From NCBI GenBank assembly GCA_013397455.1, contig VYZB01000341.1, forward strand, positions 852,754 through 916,753: a stretch of DNA of 64,000 nt, read 5' to 3'. The notes under the pieces are model-generated. The model made no database searches and was not told the origin of the DNA. It worked only from the letters and a program-made list of their open reading frames with translations. A program made the position numbers and the translations under genes. The stretch is from Crotophaga sulcirostris (taxonomy: Eukaryota > Chordata > Aves > Cuculiformes > Crotophagidae). Below, one piece after another: positions 24,412-36,812 of the stretch (its first letter is position 1; each line of letters begins with the position of its first letter).

Positions 24412-25405
24412 GTACTGTATCTTTACTGTTTCAAGACCTCGTTAAAAGCCAAAACAATTTGCTAATTCTTGTGAATCAAAAAAATAAACCCTGTCCTGTT
24501 ATCTTCTGCTTATTGGTACTGGGCGCACCCTAGCATTCAACAAGGTCATTGAAAACTCTGATGTCCCACACATGGCATATATCAGTCAGGGTAAAAAGAT
24601 AAAAATAGTAGACAAAACTGGAATATCAGCTTTGAAAAACTACATCAAAGAATATATGCTGACCAATAGTTGTCCATGGAAAACTTATACTGGACTTCTC
24701 GAACCCAGGGAAATGAAGTGTTTTAAGAGGATCTGGCAGAAGTGGTGTTGCTCCAGGCATACTTCTCATCTGAATGCAGATCTCTTCCTATTGGGATGTA
24801 TGAATAATCCCACTGGAAAAGGGTTTAGATAAATGTCAGCTATGTCCTCATCATATTTCCAATGGAAATTGTCAAAAGCTTTCTCATGTTTCCCCACGTT
24901 CCCATGTTTTGATAAAGGTTCTTTACATTTTCTTTTGTACTTGAGAAATACCTGTAGCCACGTTCTGTCCTTTTGTTGAAAAACATTAAACCTGGCAGTG
25001 TGATCCCTTATACTGCAGTAGAATAAGGAAGTTCCTAATTGTATTCTCTTCCACAATTCCAGTTCCCATAGGCTTTTTTTTTTTCCGGATAGTGAGATCT
25101 GCAGCAAACATCACTGGGTAAACAACAAGGGCTCTGAAGTGACAAACGAAGTACACAAAAGCCCCACCTTTGTAGTCTGAGATAGGAATAGTGCTGTTAA
25201 ACATTGCTTGATTGAAAGGAATTACGTATTTAAATTATTTCATTTTCCAGGTTGTATTATTTGTTGTGTGCAGGAAAATCTCACAAAAAGCAGTACAAAA
25301 AAGTATTCAGGATTCTTATGGAACCACAGAGTAAACAGAGTAATGGTTCTATATTTTGTTTTTACGCAAGAGTTATGTGTTTTGTTTTTTTTTTTCTCTC
25401 TGCAG
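24412..25405. other. SLC24A4 intron, no recognised element
   Basis: Intron of 994 bases with no recognised repeat. Its 3' end has a strong tract (tttttttttctctctgcag). Confidence 0.7.
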
Positions 25406-25518
25406 GCCTTGGTGACATGGCAGTGTCCAACACAATAGGGAGCAATGTCTTTGACATCCTCGTGGGCCTTGGTGTTCCGTGGGGTTTGCAGACCATGGCG
25501 ATTGATTATGGATCAATT
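25406..25518 (+). CDS. SLC24A4: SLC24A4 coding exon m (alpha-2 repeat, second half)
   Basis: Acceptor tctctgcag ends at 25405 and donor GTATGT begins at 25519. The exon runs phase 1 to phase 0 and encodes [20 protein letters not shown], then [18 protein letters not shown]. The [12 protein letters not shown] motif completes the second alpha repeat. Confidence 0.96.
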
Positions 25519-26118
25519 GTATGTATACTTGAAAAATCTTTAATTTGTTCTTTTTGTTTATTAAAAAAAAAATCTTAAAAAGGAAGCATGCAAATAAAAT
25601 GTAAAAAATATCCCAACAACCTGCTGAGCATGTTATTAATTGTTAAATAAGATGTTATTTCTTTGCCAAGGAATCAGGAGTTAAGGAAGCAATTCTCCTT
25701 CCGCAAGCTGCAATTAAATCCCAGTTTGTCAACTGGAATACATCATACTGTATAGCAGAAAAATAGTGCCATTCCCACACTGCAAAGCTTCAAACACACC
25801 TGTCTATCTCCCAGCACCTTAGTATTGTTGTCTGTAACATAAGAATAACAGCATATCTGTCTCTCCTGAGGATCTTTTGGTATAAAATCCTTTATAAATG
25901 CTGATATTTTTTTTAATGGGGGTGGGATTTCTCATACATTTGGTTTTTTTCCTTAATTGTTATGATAAATGTGTCATGGATTTGCATAGTTTAAAATGGG
26001 TAAGTCAGTCACTATTCAAAACATAAGGTGGACCTTAAATCAGTAAATTGATTTCTGATCTCTGAAGCACAGTTATGCTGAGCATTTTAAAGGTCTTTTC
26101 TCCATTGAATTCCCACAG
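25519..26118. other. SLC24A4 intron, no recognised element
   Basis: Intron of 600 bases, AT-rich, with nothing recognised. Confidence 0.7.
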
Positions 26119-26184
26119 GTTAAGATCAACAGCAAAGGACTGGTCTATTCAGTTGCACTTTTGCTAGGATCAGTGGCATTAACT
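26119..26184 (+). CDS. SLC24A4: SLC24A4 coding exon n (transmembrane segment)
   Basis: The acceptor is ttcccacag and the donor GTAAGT at 26185. The 22-codon, phase 0-0 exon encodes VKINSKGLVYSVALLLGSVA then LT. The conserved VKINS.GL motif leads into a membrane helix. Confidence 0.94.
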
Positions 26185-27261
26185 GTAAGTATTTGAATGT
26201 CTCCAGGTGTTTCAACTGCAAAATAATTATTAGGTATTTACATGTTATAGGAGGACAAATGGAAATACTTATTATCCCCAAAGCATTGATTCTTGCAAAA
26301 TGACATTGATCTAGCAATACCGTGAGTTGAAGACCTACATTTGTCCTCAGTGAGGACTGAAATCTGACATTTGGTACAAGAGATGCTGGATACATGTAGG
26401 TCCCGTTGGCAGTTTTGAGATTGTGGGATCCAATAATACTTTGTGCTGCTATGTCCAGCTGCATACCCCAGGCTTGTCTATTTTATGCTGGGACAAGACC
26501 CAGGTGTGCTTTGTTGTTGTCTCTGCTTTCCAAAACCAGCCTGGACTAATGAAGTGCTCTAGCCAAAACCTGTAGTGAAGACTTGTCAGTGAGGTCTGTA
26601 GAACCTCAGGACTTTGAACAGGCATGCTAAATGTCACTCAGCATTAGACTCTTACCCTTGTAATACATGACTTGTTAAGATGGAACAATAATTCTGTTTC
26701 AAAAGTCAATTTTGCTGATACTTAAGGTCTGATCCTCCTGATTCTCGCAGAGGGTTCCCTGGGAAGAATCAAATCCAGAAGGTATAGAAATATCCACTTA
26801 TAATAACTTCTTTCACTGATTGCCTGTGGAGGCTCTGTAGAAGAGGGGATCGTCACTGGAGATTTCACACTTTTGCATGACTAGGTCTTACAAAGCTCTA
26901 TCACCTGTGCGCAACTGCAGTAATAGAATGACCAGGGCTATCTACTCTGCCATTAGCATCCTAATGCATCTGATATAAAAGCTGTGGGAGCCTGTTCTTT
27001 TATTTTCTTATCCCTGGTTCTGCTGTACTGCAGCAGACAACTGAGAGTGAGGCCAGAGTCTGAGTTCCTAGTTCGGGCTTTTATGTACCTTTTCTTGATC
27101 AGAAAAACATATGTTGCCTTTTTGTTCTGTAAAATACTGAGAATATATTTTTATCTTTGTTCAAGATCTCTAATTCAAAAGACTCTCATTTTTAGCTTAT
27201 AATGATTTTTTCCAAAAGTCTCCTTTGGGGCTTAATTAACTAACACTTTGTTTGCTTGCAG
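26185..27261. other. SLC24A4 last intron, no recognised element
   Basis: Intron of 1077 bases. No repeat or hidden exon is recognised. Confidence 0.7.
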
Positions 27262-27414
27262 GTGTTTGGAATCCATGTAAATAAGTGGAAACTTGACAGG
27301 AAATTAGGCATCTATGTGTTGTTTCTTTATGCTGTTTTCCTGTGTTTCTCTATAATGATAGAGTTTAATGTCTTCACCTTTGTCAACTTCCCTATGTGCC
27401 GAGAAGAACTTTAA
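27262..27414 (+). CDS. SLC24A4: SLC24A4 terminal coding exon o
   Basis: Acceptor gcttgcag ends at 27261, and the reading frame closes with TAA at 27412-27414. It encodes VFGIHVNKWKLDRKLGIYVL, then a helix, then IEFNVFTFVNFPMCREEL. NKWKLDRKLG and EFNVFTFVN are conserved in NCKX3/4, and the MCRE ending is NCKX4-like. Confidence 0.96.
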   Translation: MFGIHVNKWKLDRKLGIYVLFLYAVFLCFSIMIEFNVFTFVNFPMCREEL

Positions 27415-28260
27415 AACACAACAAGGAGAGAGACTGAAATTCTTCTGATTCCATGTGCTGTAAATGACAGGAGGCATTTCACATTTCTACCTTTTTTCCA
27501 TCAGTAATTTGAGTGTCGTTCCTGCTTCATCAGCTAACAAGCACTTTTACCTGTGTGGAAGGAAAGCATACCTTTCTTTTAACATGCTAGCTCAAGGCAA
27601 CCAAAGCATTTTCCTACTCTTTGGATATTGCTGCTCAATCATAAAGTTGTGTGGATCTTATATGGAAGTCCAAAATGGCCCATTTCTGGGACAAACTGTT
27701 GTGGTTCTCCTTTTGCAGACAATCAACCATCAGCACCAAGGTTAGCAAGAGGATGGGCGATAAAATCTTTATAATTCTTTTGGTTTTGACATTTACTTTC
27801 TGTGGAAGGACAAAAGGCAAGTTCAGAACTTTTCTTGACTCAGTCAAAATATCTCAACTATGCGACCAGAAAGTCCAAGGCACATATCATGGCATGCACT
27901 GTTGAGGACATCATTTCCTCCTTCAAGTGCTCTGCTTACAAAGGAGCTGCACTGACCGTTTTTGATGGCAGTGTTGAATATTTATCATTCTTTTCACTGA
28001 ACATGAACAATTTGGCAGAGAAAGAAGAGGAAATGGTTGTGTGTTGTATCACTTGTGATGTTGCACACTAAAAGCAGAGTATCTGCTTATTGAAGAAGAG
28101 AATTACGTGCAGAAATTCATACTTGAAAAATACGTTTTACCGTTAATGAGGAATGTCGTATACATAAATATAAACTAACATTTGTGGACTATTACACCAC
28201 AAGAAAACCTTTGCGTTGGCCCTTGAAAGCCCATTGTGTAAATTTAAAAGAAACTAAACA

Positions 28261-28266
28261 AATAAA
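28261..28266 (+). terminator. Candidate proximal poly(A) signal of SLC24A4
   Basis: The hexamer is AATAAA, 847 bases after the stop codon, followed by a moderately GT-rich stretch (cagttattgttgtcagctg). Confidence 0.35.
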
Positions 28267-29319
28267 ATATAACTGGGTGCTCAGTAACTATCAGTTATTG
28301 TTGTCAGCTGAGAGTAGTATTTGAACATAATCCAGACTTTCTGAAAAGAAAACCCACCCTGATAATGATTTTATTTGGTTTGAATGGGGGGCGGGGAAAA
28401 GCTTATTTCATCAGTCAAAAAGCTGGTGTATTCTTCTCCAGTTTTTATTTATTCCCAGAAGTTTAATGAAGATGAGTGTCCGACACTGAGCAGTGCAGAC
28501 AAGAAACACCTAGACAAAAGCAAGTTTGTCAAGAGAGTATGGTGCTTGATTTGATGGCAAGCAAGTTTTGAAGCATGATATACTTTTAACCCCAAGTAGA
28601 AGCCAAGTCTTGATATCCTTTCCACCAGCATAAATCTGAGATAAGGAGTTACTCTGGATGCAACTGACAGCAACATCTGACCCAGAGTATTAAAAATAAT
28701 GGATAACATTCCACATTGTAGCAGTCATATGATTGCAAATGACTGAGACAGTATATTTTGAATTGTTACTGACTTCAAAAAATTTTTGAAGCTTTATGTG
28801 AATAATCACATAAAGTTTATAAAGAAGCACAGCTAACTTTATACATAGATTTTTTAATTTTTTAATGTTTATAAACCAAAACAAATCTATCAAGTAAGAG
28901 TTGATGCATTTTTAAATATATTGATATTTTGCACTTAAGACTATATATAAAAAAAATCCCATTATTATGTCAATGAGAACATACTATAAAACCTTAGGAA
29001 ATAAGCACCGAATCAGAAAGTTTCTTACTTTGACATATATGACAAATAATTCTGTTTAGCCAGCGCACATGCAGAATACTGTTTACACCAGCCTATGTGT
29101 TTACAATTAAGGCTATTTAAAAATTATTTTGGTAGAAATTAAGGATTGTATTCTGCTGTTGAATTTTTTTAGGTGTTGGATCCTTTCAATTTAATGCTAA
29201 GGAAAAAAAAGCAACAGATTTTTTATTGGCTTTACATTTTATTACAAATGTCAGTATTATTATCCATTTAGGGTTTTTCACCTTAATTAAGTAGTTACAG
29301 GAAAAAGGGAAACATTGCA

Positions 29320-29859
29320 CCCATTTCTAAACAGGGTAGAAAGGAGGACCCTGGGAACTACTGACCTGTCAGCCTCACCTCTGTGCCTGGGAAGATCATG
29401 GAGCAGATGCTCCTGGAAGCTATGCTGAAGGCACATGGAGGTCAGGGAGGTGAATTAAGACAGCCAGCATGGCTTCACCAAGGGCAAGTCCTGCCTGACC
29501 AACCTAGTGGCCTTCCATGATGGAGCGACTACATCAGTGGACAAGGGAAGAGCTATGGATGTCATCTGTCTGGACTGCTGTAAGGCCTTTTACATGGTCC
29601 CCCACAACATCCTTCTTTCTAAATTGGAGAGAGATGGGTTTCATGGGTGGACTGTTCAGTGGATGGTTGGGTGGTCGCATCCAAAACATAGTGATCAACA
29701 GCTCGATGTCCAGATGGAGATCGGTGACGAGTGGTGTCCCTCAGGGGTCCGTGCTGGGACCAGTACTGTTTCATATCTTCATCAATGACATAGTGGGATC
29801 AATTGCACCCTCAGCAAGTTTGCAGACAACACCAAGCTGAGTGGTGCAGTTGACACTTT
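29320..29859 (+). mobile_element. CR1 LINE reverse-transcriptase fragment, inactive
   Basis: This is an internal piece of CR1 ORF2 in sense orientation. Frames at 29507-29788 and 29517-29840 show RT text ([31 protein letters not shown]). A frameshift separates the two halves, and the FADD-type catalytic motif reads FADN (near 29821), so the copy is dead. It breaks off at about 29859 where an unrelated sequence begins. Confidence 0.9.
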
Positions 29860-30352
29860 GAGTCTTCTGTTGCTGATGCAGCAAGCTGCTGCGCCACTGT
29901 AGGAGCATCCCTCTCTAGTCTTACTCTCTTCCCTGCTATCTTTCAGGCAGTCCACAGCTGACTCTCCATGGCAGCCAGCTCTCTGTGGGACTCTTCTACA
30001 TGGTTGACTCTGTAGGAACAACTGTACACAGGGAGCCCCAAGCGCCTGGCAAGAGCCCCTGCTGATAGTCAAGGGCTTTTTGGAGCTCAGTATGAGCCAG
30101 CGGAGTAGACTGGTGGCATCTGCTGCCAGGAGGTTGGGGCTCCCCACAGGAGAGTCCGCGTGTAGAGGTATCCTGCAAGGAGTTGGCTGCAGAGAGTTGT
30201 CCTTGACCCCTTTCGAGAGGACAGTTTACTGCAGAAAATCTTGTGATGGCATAGATATGTGGCTGAAAGGAGCAGAGAGAGGCTGAATAAATGGTTTCTT
30301 CCTATTTTCTGCTGTTGGGTGGGCTTGGAGAACAGTCTCCAAGCAAACATTT
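29860..30352. repeat. Unclassified repeat-like block after CR1
   Basis: This GC-richer block starts where the CR1 breaks off and ends near 30350. It has an AATAAA at 30286 followed by about 65 bases ending near caagcaaaca, which could be the R-U5 part of a solo retroviral LTR in sense orientation. I cannot identify terminal repeats or a target duplication with certainty. It might also be unrelated sequence. Confidence 0.22.
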
Positions 30353-33300
30353 GCTTTTCTGTGCACAGTTCAGACAGCTTAGATGTCTTTATAGAAGAGT
30401 AGTTCCAAAGTCTAGTTTTGAATGCCTAGTGATCAGCTGAGTTGACAGTGATGAGGGCATCAATGTTTACAGTGCCAGACCTAACAAATTTTACTGTACC
30501 TTCAAATTTCTGAGCCAGACAACTTTAGCAAGTGGCCAGTTTGTTCTGTAGCAAATATGTCCAAATATACACGAAGTTGTGTTCACTAATGCCATGAATC
30601 CTTCAGCTATAATTTAGAATTATTCATTCTAAATTGAATATCACCTTCTCCTGAAAATCAAGGTGTACATTTGTAGCAAGAGATGGTTTCAGAATGTAAT
30701 ACTGACCTTAAATCATATGGCTGGTCCTGTCATTTACAGCCCTCCCTAAAACATCGACCCATATCAGGACAGTTTGTATTGAATTCTAGTGCTGCATTTC
30801 ATGAGGTGGTCTCACGTGCATCTTCTGCTATGAGACAGATATCAAGCCATGCCTATTATAAAGATTCTCTTCTGACACCAACACATGACCAGGGATGTAT
30901 TGTTTGCCAAAGAATTAGTAGTTGCTGTATCAGGGCCTTGATGACCAGTAATCTTATGAAGTAGTTTAAAGACTCCCTATGTAGTCATTATCCATATGTT
31001 AAAATAAATAATGATGGCAGTTACAGAAGAAGCCATGCAGATAAACTGAATGGCCTGAGAAAGATGTGATGGACAAATTGTTTTATGTCAGATAAACCCA
31101 CATCAGAATGTATCAGTAATTCAGGAGGCTATTTCTGAGTAATAGCAGACTAGTGCCTTTCATGTGTATACAGAAAAAAAAAAATAATTTGCTCATGTAG
31201 TCCAGAAACCACTACAAATTTTACCATTTTCCAGTCAAGAAAGGAGTTATTTCTGCTTGGCTCTCTGCAATTAGTACAGTTCTATACTGTAGCTGTTCAG
31301 ATGGTGTCTAAAATTTTGTAGCCGTTTTGTTGTACTAACCATTGCAAAAGTTAGCTGGCTGAGTTTGAAATGTGTGTTGCAATGTTGTGTAAGTTAATGT
31401 TCAGCTCAAGAGTGAAAAGAAAGCTGGTGGATGTGAGAGGGAAAGCTGTTACTGTGATCTGAGAATTGCCAGCATACTAACACTGAAGAGTAATACAACT
31501 TAGAAAAAAAGATTTCTCATATCCAGCAAAGCTTAACTTCAGTAGGATCGATTCCATGCTTTGAGCATATGTCCAAGTGCCTTGCTGGATTGTGTCCTAA
31601 AGTGACAGCCAAGCATGGTTTCTGGGGTTTCTATCATATTCAGAGCTTTTCATATTTTATTGGTTTTGGAGTCTAAAGATTTTTTTTTTTTTCTCAAATT
31701 AAAAGGTTTGGCCAGAAGCTGTGACTTCTGCTCTGCTGATACTGCTTTGGATTTCCATCCTTGTAAATAAGAGAACTGGTTCCTTGTCTCAGCCTCCAAA
31801 ATTGGTGTACAAGCAAGATCAAAGCTGAATTATAACTGGCCAAGGAGAGCTGTTAGCAGCTTTTTCTGCTGCAGTTCCACTGGAGTAGCACAGTCCCACC
31901 TAGACCCACAGGGTGTGATCATGCCTGTAGGGAGCTACTGGGAACATTTCCATTGAGTTCAGCAGTGTTTGATTCCATTTATTTACTGTAACAATTGTAC
32001 TGCATTACGAAGTATTGCCTGAGTAAAGATTTCAGGGTCAGGATCTACATGTCTGAATCTAAAAAGCTACAGTTACGGTTATCTTAATGACTATTTGATG
32101 ATCTAAGGGCTGCTCTCTGGGCTGAAGTCTAGCCTAGAAGAACACCTTAAGTCTTCCCTACAGGTACAGCATAGTCAACCATCTTTGTCCTGGCTCAGTC
32201 ATTGGTGTGCCAATTTTATTTTATTTTTATATGCTTGCTGCAGCTGTAACAAACATATAATTAGTTTCTGGGTTTAGACTATATTTGTAAACATTCTGTC
32301 AACATGTAAACAAATGGAAAAGGTCTTTACTAGCAATTATAGCAAAGATTCTATTCTGTCTTTGATTTCCTTTGTGACTGTGCTTTAATTACACACACTT
32401 GTTTCTATTACGTGTTTGCTGTAGTTGCACAAATCCCTCATGAGTTTTGTTGTCTTCCTTTCTTGGATTTCTTGCAATTGTAATGCCATTTATTTGCATC
32501 CTACAGTTAGACATTTTTGGTAGAGGGCTTTAAGAGGTGTAAATACTGCCTGATTATTCATGCCAAGGAGAGATCAGATCTAATGTAATATGAAACAGAC
32601 TAAAATAGCACTGATAGCCAGGTGAAACCAAAGATTCTTCCTAATTGAAATCCATCACCTTTGAGCATAACGTTCTGTCATTGCAAGCCTCAGATCTCTG
32701 TTATTTGTGTTTAAGCACTCAGAAGAAAATCTCTGCAGCTCACGCATTTACTACACAATTTCCTTTCTATTTCTTTAGTCTGAACTCAAGCTCATTTTCC
32801 ATTTTGATGATTTTATATGATGGTTAATCAGGTAAATAACAGTATTTAGTTCCAGCAATTCTGTACCAAACACTTTATTATTTCCATGAACTATTTTGAA
32901 AACTCTGTATGCAAATGATCAATGTTCTGCTGAAGAGTACAATGTCATTCAAGTGACATAAACATTCCAGTTCATGACCTACTGTGTCCATGTTTAAAAA
33001 CCTCCTTTTGAATAACTGGAGCATATGCTTTTCTCACATCCTGGTGTTTTATCTCTAGAGAAAGCTGTGAAATCCTATACATCCTTGTCCTGAAATGTGA
33101 GATACATGTTGCTCCTCCTCCACAGGCTGAGAGGTGTAGGGATGGTGGCAATTTGTACATCATGTTGTTCTCCTTACTGCCATATTTCTGAAATACAGTG
33201 CACTGTCTGAGTGAAATGAATGATTATGGGAAGCTAATGCTATTTGGATATTTTCTTAAAAGAATTACCAGTTTGAATTTAATTCCGTTTATTTTTCTTT

Positions 33301-34147
33301 TTTGACATCACTGAGATGATCTTGGTAAACTTGGAAAACAAATATTAAGGTTGATTTATAGCAGTAGGGAATTGTGACAAAATCTAGATGTATGAAATAA
33401 AACAGACTGGTATAATCTCTAGAAGGACTAATACCATCTGAGATGCTTCCTTTCAGAGGGCTTTTACAGCAAAATTATGGTCTTCATTTATATGCCAGTT
33501 GTGTATGCAAAGAACACTTGTAAATCTGCTTCCCCAGCAGCAGCTATGTTTCAGGTGGCTGAAATTGCAGCAAAGTTATGACCAAATTCACATTCTTGGG
33601 AGTGGTGCCAGTGCTCATCAGTGTCCTGGTAACTGGCATAAACTTGTATCAGTGGAACTAAAAATAGAATTTGGCTCCCACTATCTCCTCTGTTGCAAGA
33701 AAGTATCTGAAATCCGTTATAATCCCTGAAATAACTTCTGAACCTTTTAAAATTCCCTGTGTTTCATACTTGCAGGCATTTGCTGTGCACACTTTGGAGG
33801 TACAATACCTCTTTAAATGTTATTAAAACTTTCTAGAACTGCTAACTTTGAAAACAGAAAGGGATGGGTTTGTAAACTGTAAATAACAGAAATCTATTTA
33901 TCATGTTATTTATTTTTTCAATGACTGTGACCTTATGCACTGTGAATGCTCTGTGATATGGGGTCCTTTGTACAGATAAATATGTTATGAAATCCAAATG
34001 GATTTAATGTGACAATTTGTTACAAAATGTTGGCATGATATTTGATTATTTTTGTTGTGAAAATTTAAAAAAAATAGTTAATTCTGCATTTATAAAAGAT
34101 TATAGAGTCAGTATTGTAATGCACTATATAAAAATATGTACACTATC

Positions 34148-34153
34148 AATAAA
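34148..34153 (+). terminator. Candidate distal poly(A) signal of SLC24A4
   Basis: AATAAA lies in a long AT-rich, UTR-like stretch. A GT- and T-rich downstream element (gtgtttgcttgattttttttc, from about 34171) follows at the right distance, so this is the best 3' end signal between the two genes. Confidence 0.45.
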
Positions 34154-36709
34154 TTATATAAAAACTGGAGTGTTTGCTTGATTTTTTTTCTCAGATGATA
34201 ACATGCGAAACATTCTCATTATTTATTGTTGAAAATCTAAAATTTCAGGACCCACCTAGTATATATGCCTGCATTTTCTTAGTGAAGTTTGCACCCTGCT
34301 GAACTGAATGATGGAAGACCCACATTTTCATCTATTCCAGGGAGCGGCACCCAGATCAAGCCATTATTTGGAGTGAGTTAAGTGTGTGAATTTGATTCAC
34401 AGCAATTCTGAAATATACTGTTTGGTCTTTGGGGACTAGAAATGTGTGATTTGCTGAGAACACAGTTTGCTGTACTGAGGTACTGATCCAGAAGCAATTC
34501 TGGCAGTCTCAGAAACACCCTGAACAAGAGTATTTTGGCTGTTTTGTTCCGTGTTAGTATCCAGCGTGTTCACGTCGAGTACTGAATGCTGGCCAGGGGG
34601 GCTGGAAGCAAGGTCCACAAGCCAAACAGCACTGCTTTCATTTCCCAGTTACCCAGGTTATGAAGAGAAGGGATAATCCCTCCTACCATTGATTGCTTAT
34701 TTCCAGCATACCTGCAGTCCATCTCACAGTCTTTGATGACTTCTGGTACACGTCCATAGTTACTGGTACAGCCTGTTCCGGGCTGACAAAAAGCTTTTAA
34801 ATGTAGTTCGTGTAAAAAGAGGAGCTAAAAGTTAACATCATGTCATGTGCTGGTGTATTTTTCATTTCATTGGACAAGAGTCGTCTCATGAATACTCGTA
34901 GCCAGTGTGCTACAAGAAGATGCAAGTTAAAACAAAGCTTGCCCTTATTTTTCTTAACCACAATGCATGCTTTTGGAATCCCTGTTGCTATGTAAACCTG
35001 TCATTAGCCATTGTGGGTTTTGTGCATCTATGGAAGAGTCCTACTGAAGTGGAGAAAAGGGATATCCTGCATGCTTTGTCTTTTGTGTAAGGATTTGTTC
35101 TTTAGTGTATGCTAGGCTAACTTTTTCTAAGCTGAAGAAAGGGAAAGGTTCCTTCTTACGTGCAGAAATAACTTTTAAAAATCAAAACCTGAATGTGGAA
35201 AGTACCTCTTCTTTTAATCCCCCATAGGACTGACAGGATGACCCATTGTGATCTGTTATGTAATAGGCTCTATAAAAGGCACATAATCTATGGATTAGTG
35301 ACACAATAGACATGACAGCTCCTATGGACTCTTATCATATGCCCTATTATTGATGCAGTCACTTCCTACTGTATGGAAAGCAGAACTGTCGTATAATCTG
35401 TGCATATGCTAAAAACACTCTATTGTAGTCAAAGTGCTCATTGTACTGAAGGGCTTCCCCCCATAAGCATTTTTAAACCTTTCCAACTTAGCTGTATAAC
35501 AATACAAAAAAGGGCTGCAACATGCTGTGGCTTAAGATGGAAAGGGTGAATTGGTTCTAGAAAAGACAAGAATTCCCCTTTTCCACTTTGATCTGTCACA
35601 GGGAAGTGGCATTTTGCAGTAACTGGATAGTGTTTTGTCATTTGGCTTTTCTATAAGTATTTACTTCCAAAGCCTGATCCTAGAACACAGTGTCACATTC
35701 CAAACCTGTCCAGGAAAAGCTCGGACAAAATTTCTTATGTTAAAATTTGTCTTCATTTTCGTACTTGAAAAATTTTACAAGAATACTTAACTACATTGCA
35801 GAAATACTGAATATTTTGCAGAAAAAATGTAATATTTTTTCATGAAGTTTGGTCAATAACTAAAACTGATTTCAAAACCTCAAAATTCTGAAACACCACA
35901 TTCTTTAAATTGCAAATAAATTGTGAAATATTTCACAAAAAAACTACAACAATGAGCTTCTCTCAAATCATGTGAAACTGAAATAGCACCACAATACTGG
36001 ATTTTTGTAGCCTATATTTTTGCCATGCTTTCCTGTGTCTTTTCGATAGTTTGAGTCATTTTGTTTCTTCTTCCCCCAAAAGCATCTTTGGGAATGCTTA
36101 ACACTCTGAAATCGAATGTTCTGCATTTACAAAATCATAAGTCTTTGCCTAGGATAGCCACATATTTGTGTGAAGGCAGGTTTCCCCAGCCTGGGCAGGT
36201 CTGTGCAGAACAGCACACCTCTACAGTTTCTTGTCTCAGCCAACTTATATTCCAGCAAAGCAAGGGTAAACTCTGAGTGGGCCTGGTCCCTCTTGAATTG
36301 CAGTGGAGGGAAATTAAAACCTGGGACAGAGCTGAATTTGTGTGAGGTGGTTGTTCTTATGCCAGTACCCAAGGTGCATTTCAAGAGCGTACAGTTGGTG
36401 AAAAAATCTAGCACATATTTTTTTCTTGGATCTCTGTGCCCAGAACCCACAGGAAGGATTCAGAACCAAGATCTGACAAGCCTGCAGTGAGGGATGAGTG
36501 AGTCTCAGCCAACCCGTTTGTCTAAGAGGACTAAATTCTTCATTGAATGAGTTCATTGTCTGAAAATGACTATGGGAATTGGAGCAAAGAGCTCCTTAAC
36601 TTAGTCGAAAAGAGCATTCTGAGATACAGTAGCTGAAAATATAAAACCAGACTAGTCAAAACAAAAAAATCTGGTGTGACTGTAAATAATATGGCAGAAG
36701 TTTCCAATA

Positions 36710-36812
36710 TTGCCATGGTTTAGATGATGAATTGGTGTTAGTGTTAGGCTATAGTTTGGACTCGATGATCTCAGAGGTTCTTTCCAACTTTGTAATACTG
36801 TGATACTGTAAT
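36710..36812 (+). mobile_element. CR1 LINE 3' end fragment, ATACTGTG tail
   Basis: The stretch reads ccatggtttagatgatgaa, then ggactcgatgatctcagagg, then the tail aatactgtgatactgt. It belongs to the same subfamily as the copies at 41503, 48779 and 58163. Confidence 0.85.

Larger units (their letters stand above)
379..27414 (+). other. SLC24A4: SLC24A4 (NCKX4) gene, 15 coding exons, 5' end missing
   Basis: This is the coding span of a K+-dependent Na+/Ca2+ exchanger of the plasma membrane. The family moves four Na+ in for one Ca2+ and one K+ out. Fifteen exons with GT-AG borders join in frame into 521 residues without an internal stop. Both alpha repeats are present: the first spans exons at 3633 and 5983 ([14 protein letters not shown]), the second exons at 24297 and 25406 (GITFLAAGTSVPDC). 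The acidic residues that bind cation in the family (Glu in STPEL, Asp in SVPDC) are kept. The loop text SSKPLQNGRH and the end NFPMCREEL point to NCKX4 rather than NCKX3. The human protein is about 622 residues by recall, so roughly the first 80 to 100 residues, with the signal peptide, lie upstream of the window. The RIN3 neighbour agrees with this identity. Confidence 0.95.
27415..34175 (+). other. SLC24A4: Putative SLC24A4 3' UTR
   Basis: No further coding exon follows the stop. A proximal AATAAA lies at 28261 and a stronger candidate end at 34148. The 3' UTR is therefore either about 0.9 kb or, with the distal signal, about 6.7 kb. The distal form would contain the CR1 fragment at 29320-29859 and a possible second repeat after it. 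The last kilobase is AT-rich and UTR-like. The extent is inferred, since no transcript data are available. Confidence 0.4.

Noticed and set aside
30286..30291. AATAAA as the SLC24A4 3' end
   Set aside because: It lies inside the repeat-like block and may be a mobile-element signal. The signals at 28261 and 34148 are better placed, though use of this one cannot be excluded.
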